From Verrucomicrobiales bacterium (lineage in GTDB: Bacteria; Verrucomicrobiota; Verrucomicrobiia; Limisphaerales; UBA11320): DNA of 7,099 nucleotides. The notes beneath the pieces were generated by a model. It saw only the letters and a list, made by a program, of their open reading frames with translations, had not been told where the DNA came from and made no database searches. The stretch is taken from positions 1 to 7,099 of the forward strand of contig DMJJ01000512.1 of assembly GCA_003452185.1 (NCBI GenBank). Reading direction: 5' to 3'. Positions 1 to 5,209 of this stretch are shown here, in pieces; within the stretch, counting starts at the first letter, position 1, and each line of letters starts with the position of its first letter. The position numbers were made by a program, and so were the translations under genes.

Positions 1-969
1 CCTTTCCCGACGAACGAGTGGATGGACAACATTGTTTCCACCATCGTCCCGAAGCATGCCCGGAACAAGCTGGAGAGCGAGCGGGAGGTGGACTTCTCGT
101 ACTATCTGCCGGGGGTGGGGCGGTTCCGGACGAACGTCTTTCAGCAGCGCGGCAGCTGGTGCATGGCGATGCGGTATGTGAAGACGCAGGTGGCGAGCTT
201 TGAGGAGCTCGGCCTGTTGCCGATCCTGCGCGACCTCGCGGAGTCGCCGCGGGGGATCATCCTGGTGGCCGGGTCGACCGGTTCGGGCAAGTCGACGACC
301 CTGGCTGCGATGATCGAGCACATCAACGGGCACAGCCGGAAGCACATCGTGACCCTGGAGGATCCGATCGAGTATGTCTTTGAGGACAACCAGTCGGTGA
401 TCGAGCAGCGGGAGGTGGGTCTCGACACGCTCTCGTTCCAGCACGCCCTCAAGCATGTGCTGCGACAGGACCCGGATGTGATCATGGTCGGCGAGATGCG
501 GGATGCGGTGAGCTTCCAGGCGGCGATGAGCGCGGCCGACACCGGTCACCTGGTCCTTTCCACGCTCCACACCACGAACGCGAGCCTCTCGGTGACGCGC
601 ATTTTGGACTTTTTCAAGGCGGACGAGCGGGAGCAGATCCGTCGTCAGCTTGCCGGCACCCTCCGGGCGGTGATCTGCCAGCGGATGATCCCGACCCTGG
701 CCGGGGCGATGACTCCCGCGCTGGAGATCATGATCAACACCCCGACGATCAGGAAGCTTCTTGAGGAAAACCGTCTCGACAAGCTGCCGGCGGCGATCGA
801 GACCGGCACGGATGACGGGATGCTGACCTTCAACCAGGCGTTGTTCCAGCTGGTGAAGGAGGGGAAGATCAGCGAGAAGAGCGCTCTCGAGAAGGCGACG
901 AACGCCCAGGCCCTCGAGATGAATTTCCAGGGGATTTTCCTGAGCGAAGGAAAGCGGATCCTTGGATAA
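1..969 (+). CDS. pilT: PilT/PilU-family type IV pilus retraction ATPase (5' truncated)
   Basis: Hexameric cytoplasmic motor ATPase that depolymerises type IV pili, powering twitching motility and DNA uptake. The frame is open from the first base, so the start lies upstream. 322 codons are visible, against roughly 350-380 residues for the family, so a few dozen N-terminal residues are missing. Counting from the window edge, the PAS-like N-terminal region ends near residue 70. Walker A GSTGSGKST is at 91-99, the Asp box TLEDPIEY at 118-125, the Walker B region PDVIMVGEMRD at 158-168 and the His box TGHLVLSTLHT at 181-191. The VGEMRD motif is PilT-like. The LSTLHTTNA stretch, the IxxFF segment and the C-terminal region (TDDGMLTFNQAL, then ALEMNFQGIFLSEG) look more like PilU, so the symbol is family-level only. 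An adjacent second paralogue upstream is possible but not visible. The last 8 bases overlap the Rieske gene. Confidence 0.93.
   Translation, partial: PFPTNEWMDNIVSTIVPKHARNKLESEREVDFSYYLPGVGRFRTNVFQQRGSWCMAMRYVKTQVASFEELGLLPILRDLAESPRGIILVAGSTGSGKSTTLAAMIEHINGHSRKHIVTLEDPIEYVFEDNQSVIEQREVGLDTLSFQHALKHVLRQDPDVIMVGEMRDAVSFQAAMSAADTGHLVLSTLHTTNASLSVTRILDFFKADEREQIRRQLAGTLRAVICQRMIPTLAGAMTPALEIMINTPTIRKLLEENRLDKLPAAIETGTDDGMLTFNQALFQLVKEGKISEKSALEKATNAQALEMNFQGIFLSEGKRILG
947..953 (+). promoter_or_regulatory. Shine-Dalgarno site for the Rieske gene
   Basis: AAGGAAA lies inside the 3' end of the ATPase gene, 8 bases before the TTG at 962. It decides the start: it supports the TTG over the in-frame GTG at 1022, which would remove the twin-arginine motif. 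Confidence 0.55.
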
Positions 970-1525
970 CCCCGCCCACCAGAACTCCCCCCAACCCCGC
1001 CCTGCGGATCGGCGCCAGTTCGTGGCGGCCTGCTGCGCGGCGGTGGCGGCCACGGCGGCGGCGGCGGTTCCTGTCGCCGCCGGCCTGGGGGTGTTGACCG
1101 ACCCGGTGCGTCGTCATGTCGGCGGGGGAGGGTTCCTGAAGGTGGCCACCCTGGCGGCGCTCCCCGAGGATGGGACTCCGCGGAAGTTCCCGGTCGTGGC
1201 CACCCGCGTCGATGCCTGGAGCCGGAGCCCCGGCGTCCCGGTCGGGGCGGTGTACCTGCGGAGGGTGCAGGGAGCCCGGGTCGAGGCCCTCAATGTCTCC
1301 TGCCCGCACGCAGGGTGCTCGGTGGACTTTGACGCCGACCGCCACCAGTTTCGCTGCCCCTGCCACGACAGCCTGTTTGGAATCGACGGGGGGATCACGG
1401 ACCGCCGCAGCCCCAGCGCCCGGCCGCTGGATGCCCTGGAGGTTCAGGTGCGGGAGGGAGGGGAGGTCTGGGTGCGGTTCCAGAACTTCCGTGCCGGGAC
1501 GGCCCAAAAGATCCCGATCGCATGA
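962..1525 (+). CDS. Rieske [2Fe-2S] iron-sulfur protein of a cytochrome b complex
   Basis: High-potential electron carrier that takes an electron from quinol at the Qo site of cytochrome b and passes it to a c-type heme. It acts on the outer membrane face. The protein has 187 residues. A twin-arginine-like sequence DRRQFV (16-21) precedes an Ala-rich hydrophobic segment (about 20-45), giving a Tat-dependent uncleaved membrane anchor. The Rieske fold follows from about 57. Cluster box I is CPHAGC (114-119) and box II CPCHDS (132-137). Ligands are C114, H116, C132 and H135, with C119-C134 as the expected disulfide. F139 stands where high-potential Rieske proteins usually have Tyr. The TTG start is chosen for its Shine-Dalgarno site and because it keeps the Tat motif. 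The gene overlaps the ATPase by 8 bases and shares ATGA with the cytochrome b gene, so coupled translation with its partner is likely. Confidence 0.92.
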   Translation: MDNPAHQNSPQPRPADRRQFVAACCAAVAATAAAAVPVAAGLGVLTDPVRRHVGGGGFLKVATLAALPEDGTPRKFPVVATRVDAWSRSPGVPVGAVYLRRVQGARVEALNVSCPHAGCSVDFDADRHQFRCPCHDSLFGIDGGITDRRSPSARPLDALEVQVREGGEVWVRFQNFRAGTAQKIPIA

Positions 1526-3348
1526 ACCGGCTGTTCGACTGGCTGGACCACCGGACGGGCTACCGTTCACTGGTTCACGAGGCCTTGCATGAGAACGTCC
1601 CGGGCGGGTCCCGGTGGCGTTACATCTGGGGGAGCGCCCTCACCTTCGGAATCTTCGTCCAGTTCATCACGGGATTGTTTCTCTGGATGGCCTACAGCCC
1701 GAGCGCCGGCAGCGCGTGGGAGAGCGTTTACTACATCCAGAACGAGATGACCGCAGGGTGGCTCCTGCGGGGGATTCACCACTCGATGGCCCAGCTGATG
1801 ACGGTGCTGCTTGTGCTGCACTTCATGCAGGTGGTGATTGATGGCGCCTACAAGGCCCCGAGGGAGATCAACTTCTGGTTCGGGCTTGGGCTGCTGGGGG
1901 TTGTCCTCGCCCTGTCATTGACCGGCTACCTGCTGCCCTGGGACCAGAAGGGATATTGGGCGACGCGGGTGGCGACGAACATCGCGGGGGTCACCCCGCT
2001 GATCGGCCCGTGGGTGCAGAGGATCCTGATCGGGGGCCCCGACTACGGGCATCACACGCTGACGCGGTTCTTCGCCCTGCACGCGGGGTGGCTCCCGGGC
2101 CTGTTGGTGGTGCTGATTGCGGGGCACATCTACCTGTTTCGAAAGCACGGGCTCACGGCGGCGGAGCCCCGGCGCAAGGCGGACGAGCCGTTCTGGCCCG
2201 ACCAGGTGCTCAAGGATGCGGTGGCGTCGCTGGCGGTGATGGCGGCCGTGCTGGTGATGATTTTTTGGCCGCGGATCTCCGGCGCAGGAGGCCCGCTCGG
2301 GGCGGATCTCTCGGCCCCGGCCGATCCCTCGGAGCTGTACTCCGCCGCGCGACCCGAGTGGTATTTTCTCTTCCTGTTCCAGCTTCTGAAATACTTCCCC
2401 GGGGAGAGCGAAGTCTGGGGGGCGATCGTGCTTCCGGGGGTTGGGATTTCGATCCTCCTGGCGATGCCGTTCCTGGGCCGTTGGAGGCTGGGCCACCGGT
2501 TCAACATCGTGTTTCTGGCAACAGGGCTGGCAGGGGCCGCGGCCCTGACGCTGCTCGCCTGGCGGGCGGACCGGCTGTCGCCGGAGTTCCAGGTGGCCCG
2601 GAGGATGGCCGACCGGGAGGCGGAGCGGATGATGGTGCTCGCGGGGTCGCCCCTGGGGATCCCTCCCTCGGGGGGGGCGAGCCTCCTGCGGCAGGACCCG
2701 TTCATCCAGGGGCCGAAGCTCTTTGCCAAACATTGTTCCAGCTGCCACCGGTGGGGCGGGGAGGATGGCCAGGGGGGGATTCCCCGGGACCCGGCCTCGG
2801 CGGCCGACCTGAAGGGGTTTGCGACCCGGGAGTGGCTTGCGGGACTGCTGGACCCGGCCCGGGTGGCCACGTCGAATTACTTTGGGGGGACGAAGCTCTC
2901 GGATGGGAAGATGTCGCGGTTCGTACGGAAGGAGGTCTCCCGGTTCACCCCGGCCCAGAGGGAGGAGCTGACCGGGGTGCTGGCGGCCATATCCGCAGAG
3001 GCGGGCCTGAGGGGGCAGGCGAAGGCCGATCGGCGGGATGCGGCCCTGATTGCCAGGGGGCGCGAGGTGATCCGCACGGACTCGATGCGCTGCACGGAGT
3101 GTCACGCCTTCCGGAAGGCGGATGAGGACGCCTCGGCGCCCGAGCTCACCGGCTACGGATCCCGGGAGTGGCTCATCGCTCTGGTCGGGGATCCGGCCCA
3201 CGCCCGATTCTATGGGAAGCGGAATGATCGGATGCCCCGCTTCGCGGCCGACCAGGTCCTGGACGCGGAGTCGATCGGGCTCGTGGTTGACTGGCTCAGG
3301 GGGGATTGGTATGAGCCGGGGGAACCGCATGCCAGGGCTTCTCACTGA
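1522..3348 (+). CDS. Cytochrome b6/subunit IV fused to a diheme cytochrome c
   Basis: Membrane core of a quinol:cytochrome c oxidoreductase, 608 residues. Residues 1-210 are cytochrome b6-like with four helices (about 36-57, 80-106, 116-138, 181-206). Heme b ligands are H86/H100 and H187/H202. The last pair is 15 residues apart, as in cytochrome b6, not 14 as in bc1. The Qo region shows PWDQKGYW (139-146). Residues about 223-350 resemble subunit IV, with PEWY at 278-281 and three more helices (about 232-250, 298-319, 327-347). Seven helices put the C-terminus on the outer face, where the fused c part belongs. That part has CSSCH (405-409) with likely axial M464, and CTECH (524-528) with likely axial M571. 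Residue 35, a Cys in b6 that binds heme c(i), is Ile. I see no clear Shine-Dalgarno site. The ATGA overlap suggests reinitiation after the Rieske gene. Confidence 0.93.
   Translation: MNRLFDWLDHRTGYRSLVHEALHENVPGGSRWRYIWGSALTFGIFVQFITGLFLWMAYSPSAGSAWESVYYIQNEMTAGWLLRGIHHSMAQLMTVLLVLHFMQVVIDGAYKAPREINFWFGLGLLGVVLALSLTGYLLPWDQKGYWATRVATNIAGVTPLIGPWVQRILIGGPDYGHHTLTRFFALHAGWLPGLLVVLIAGHIYLFRKHGLTAAEPRRKADEPFWPDQVLKDAVASLAVMAAVLVMIFWPRISGAGGPLGADLSAPADPSELYSAARPEWYFLFLFQLLKYFPGESEVWGAIVLPGVGISILLAMPFLGRWRLGHRFNIVFLATGLAGAAALTLLAWRADRLSPEFQVARRMADREAERMMVLAGSPLGIPPSGGASLLRQDPFIQGPKLFAKHCSSCHRWGGEDGQGGIPRDPASAADLKGFATREWLAGLLDPARVATSNYFGGTKLSDGKMSRFVRKEVSRFTPAQREELTGVLAAISAEAGLRGQAKADRRDAALIARGREVIRTDSMRCTECHAFRKADEDASAPELTGYGSREWLIALVGDPAHARFYGKRNDRMPRFAADQVLDAESIGLVVDWLRGDWYEPGEPHARASH
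3298..3305 (+). promoter_or_regulatory. Possible ribosome binding site of the esterase gene
   Basis: AGGGGGGA lies five bases before the ATG at 3311, inside the end of the cytochrome gene. A second G-rich site, GGGGGA at 3318-3323, lies five bases before an in-frame ATG at 3329. The true start is therefore not settled by this signal. Confidence 0.35.
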
Positions 3349-3979
3349 GTTCATCCCGGCCACCGGGCCGCAGGCGTCGCGCCATCTCATGGTCGTGCTC
3401 CACGGCCTGGGGGACAGCCCGGCCGGCTACCGATGGCTTCCCGGGGAACTCGGACTCCCATGGCTCTCCTATCAGCTGGTGTGCGCCCCCGACTTCTACC
3501 ATGGGGGGTACTCCTGGTTTGATATCGACGGGGAGATGCGCCCGGGGATCGACCGAAGCCGCCAGCTCCTGACGGAGCTTCTCGACAAAGATCGGGCCGA
3601 GGGGTTCCCGACCGGGGAGACCTTCCTCTTTGGTTTCTCCCAGGGCTGCCTGATGACCCTGGAGACGGGGCTTCGGTACCCGCACCGATTCGCGGGCCTC
3701 GTGGGGATCAGCGGATGGCTTCCCGACCATGCCCAGCTCGTGGCGGAGATGCCTCCGGTGGCCCGGCAGCAACGGATCCTGGTGACCCACGGGACACACG
3801 ATCCGTTGCTCCCGATCGCCCCCGTGCGAGCGCAGATGGCGGCCCTTCGGGGTGCGGGGCTTGACCTGACCTGGCAGGAATACCCCAAGGCCCACACCTT
3901 GCACGGGGATGTGGAGATCGCCCTGATACGACGGTTTCTCGAGGCCGGAGGCCCCCCTCAACCCGGGGGACGGGGATGA
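3311..3979 (+). CDS. Carboxylesterase/phospholipase-like alpha/beta hydrolase
   Basis: Predicted soluble serine hydrolase of the small carboxylesterase/acyl-protein-thioesterase-like group; the natural substrate cannot be read from the sequence. It has 222 residues, typical for this group. An oxyanion-hole strand LMVVLHGLGDS (26-36) is followed by the nucleophile elbow GFSQG (108-112, Ser110), the acid D164 in HGTHDPLLP, and the base H195 in the segment YPKAHTLHGD. No signal peptide or membrane segment is evident, so it is probably cytoplasmic. The start at 3311 overlaps the cytochrome gene by 38 bases. ATG 3329 would shorten it by six residues and cut the overlap to 20 bases. It is the last gene of the overlapping cluster. 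Its position suggests co-expression with complex III, but nothing in it points to a role in electron transfer or heme attachment. Confidence 0.88.
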   Translation: MSRGNRMPGLLTEFIPATGPQASRHLMVVLHGLGDSPAGYRWLPGELGLPWLSYQLVCAPDFYHGGYSWFDIDGEMRPGIDRSRQLLTELLDKDRAEGFPTGETFLFGFSQGCLMTLETGLRYPHRFAGLVGISGWLPDHAQLVAEMPPVARQQRILVTHGTHDPLLPIAPVRAQMAALRGAGLDLTWQEYPKAHTLHGDVEIALIRRFLEAGGPPQPGGRG

Positions 3980-3999
3980 CAAAAAAAGGCCTCAGTCGC

Positions 4000-4027
4000 T
4001 TGTTCGCCACTGATTCCGGGTTAGATT
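4000..4027 (+). promoter_or_regulatory. Candidate sigma70-like promoter for the kinase gene
   Basis: TTGTTC (4000-4005) and TAGATT (4022-4027) are 16 bases apart in the only gap between co-directional genes here. Transcription would begin near 4034, leaving a leader of about 12 bases before ATG 4046, or none before the in-frame GTG at 4034. Both boxes deviate from consensus, and promoter rules in this lineage are uncertain. Confidence 0.35.
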
Positions 4028-4045
4028 ACCTTCGTGCCTGAGATT

Positions 4046-5044
4046 ATGTCCGATACCCGAAAGCAATTGCGTCGGGCGGTGTGCGGTGCCTGCATGGCGA
4101 ACAACTGGATCCCGGGGGATCTGGCTCCGTTGGAGACGGTTCCGTGCTCGAAGTGCCATCACCCCGTCATCCTCCCCACCAAAATCCACCAGTTCGAGCT
4201 GCGGGAGGTCGTCGCCTCAGGGGGGATGGGAACGGTCTATCGGTCGATGGATGTGAACCTGGAACGGATCGTCGCGGTGAAGCTGATGAAGCGGGAGATC
4301 GCCGAGGACAAGGAGGCAATGGCGAGCTTCTACCGGGAAGCCCGGGCCGGGGCGGCGCTCAACCACCAGAACATCATCCACATTTACACTTTCGATGAAT
4401 TTGAGGGACGTCCGTTCCTTGTCATGGAACTGGCGGACCACGGGAGCCTCGATTCCCTGATCGAGAAGAACCGCACGGTGGAAGAGGTGCAGGTGCTGGA
4501 TGTCGGCATCGCGATGTGCTCGGCACTGGAGTCGGCGCTCAAGCGGAACTTCCTCCACCGTGACATCAAGCCCGGCAACATCCTTTTCAACGCCGAGGGG
4601 GAGCCGAAACTCGTCGACTTCGGACTGGCCCGCGAGGCAGAGATCACCCATGAGGCGGAGGGATCGGTCTGGGGGACGCCCTACTACATCGCCCCCGAAA
4701 AGGTGAAGCGGGAGGGGGAGACGTTCCACTCCGACATGTACAGCCTCGGGGGAACGCTCTATCATGCGCTGACAGGCCACGTGCCGTTCGAAGCCGAGGA
4801 CATCGAGGCGATCATCAAGGCCCACATCGAGACGCCGCTCACCCCGCCGATCAGCGTCCGCCCCGACATCACGCAGCAAACGAACGACGCCCTGGTGCAG
4901 GCAATGGCCAAGTCTCCCCAGGAGCGATTCGAGACCTACTTTGAGTTCCGGATGGCGCTGGAGTCCGCCCGCACAGCGCTCCTCTTCTCCATCCACCGCC
5001 CGGGGGAGCCGGAAAAGGGGTTCAAGAGCTGGTTCCGCCGCTAA
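4046..5044 (+). CDS. Hanks-type serine/threonine protein kinase with N-terminal four-cysteine knuckle
   Basis: Soluble signalling kinase that would phosphorylate Ser/Thr on unidentified partner proteins; 332 residues from ATG 4046. N-terminal C13xxC16 and C34xxC37 form a likely zinc ribbon. The kinase domain spans about 48-308. The glycine loop reads ASGGMGTVY (57-65), with Ala where the first Gly of GxGxxG normally sits. Other key residues are ATP-anchoring K79, the helix C partner E98, the catalytic loop HRDIKPGN (171-178, catalytic D173), metal-binding DFG (191-193) and APE (216-218). All essential catalytic residues are present, so it should be active. There is no membrane helix, PASTA or other sensor domain; only a tail of about 24 residues follows, ending in basic FKSWFRR. 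A GTG at 4034 would add four residues. Neither start has a clear Shine-Dalgarno site. It is separated from the upstream cluster and probably has its own promoter. Confidence 0.93.
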   Translation: MSDTRKQLRRAVCGACMANNWIPGDLAPLETVPCSKCHHPVILPTKIHQFELREVVASGGMGTVYRSMDVNLERIVAVKLMKREIAEDKEAMASFYREARAGAALNHQNIIHIYTFDEFEGRPFLVMELADHGSLDSLIEKNRTVEEVQVLDVGIAMCSALESALKRNFLHRDIKPGNILFNAEGEPKLVDFGLAREAEITHEAEGSVWGTPYYIAPEKVKREGETFHSDMYSLGGTLYHALTGHVPFEAEDIEAIIKAHIETPLTPPISVRPDITQQTNDALVQAMAKSPQERFETYFEFRMALESARTALLFSIHRPGEPEKGFKSWFRR

Positions 5045-5060
5045 GCCAGGCAGGGCTGGG

Positions 5061-5092
5061 TTGAACGGAGCTGAGTTGAGTTGAGCGGAGCT
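5061..5092 (+). repeat. Short direct repeat, 20-base period
   Basis: TTGAACGGAGCT (5061-5072) and TTGAGCGGAGCT (5081-5092) match at 11 of 12 bases, with an extra TTGAG (5076-5080) between them. It lies 16 bases after the kinase stop, in non-coding sequence. Confidence 0.5.
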
Positions 5093-5117
5093 CATTGGCC
5101 CCGCACCTCCGGGCAGT

Positions 5118-5150
5118 CCCTGCGGTCTGACGCGTTCCGGCGTCGCAGGG
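5118..5150. repeat. Strong bulged hairpin between convergent genes
   Basis: CCCTGC (5118-5123) pairs with GCAGGG (5145-5150). GACGC (5129-5133) pairs with GCGTC (5140-5144). This gives 11 perfect pairs, a five-base one-sided bulge (5124-5128) and a six-base loop. It could end transcription of the kinase and of the minus-strand gene, but no U-rich tail follows on either strand, so it is not a standard intrinsic terminator. A dispersed palindromic repeat is equally possible. Confidence 0.5.
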
Positions 5151-5155
5151 GGAAT

Positions 5156-5174
5156 GGCTCGTCGGAGACTCGCC
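5156..5174. repeat. Imperfect palindrome, REP-like
   Basis: GGCTCGTC (5156-5163) and GACTCGCC (5167-5174) pair at six of eight positions around a GGA loop, with a symmetric TC/TC internal mismatch. The motif resembles short palindromes I recall scattered between genes in verrucomicrobial genomes. That resemblance is from memory and untested. Confidence 0.4.
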
Positions 5175-5177
5175 CTA

Positions 5178-5198
5178 CCGCGGGAGGGGGGGCCGCGG
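5178..5198. repeat. CCGCGG inverted repeat just after the minus-strand stop
   Basis: Two copies of the self-complementary CCGCGG (5178-5183 and 5193-5198) flank a nine-base loop rich in G. It begins about 11 bases past the minus-strand stop codon. It completes a run of three palindromic elements filling 5118-5198. No coding sequence is supported anywhere in 5045-5209. Confidence 0.4.
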
Positions 5199-5209
5199 AG
5201 CGTGAGCGA

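Noticed and set aside
1022..1036. Lipobox-like VAAC in the Rieske protein (C24), suggesting a lipoprotein
   Set aside because: The Cys is at the beginning, not the end, of the hydrophobic segment and follows a twin-arginine motif, so an uncleaved Tat anchor fits better.
1956..3125. Plus-strand open frame of 389 codons inside the cytochrome gene
   Set aside because: The product is a low-complexity Gly/Ala/Arg sequence in a shifted frame, with no domain or ribosome binding site support.
1915..3390. Long minus-strand open frame of 491 codons opposite the cytochrome gene
   Set aside because: It is rich in Pro, Arg and Gly with no recognisable domain, and lies opposite a gene with clear heme and quinol-site motifs; it is a by-product of high GC content.
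3952..3987. C5/G5 stem near the esterase stop followed by a run of seven A, as a terminator
   Set aside because: The run is A, not T, on the plus strand, so it cannot serve the upstream genes. On the minus strand no hairpin precedes the T run and no minus-strand gene lies there.
4217..5095. Minus-strand open frame of 292 codons opposite the kinase
   Set aside because: The opposite strand encodes a complete kinase with all catalytic motifs, while this product shows no family features.
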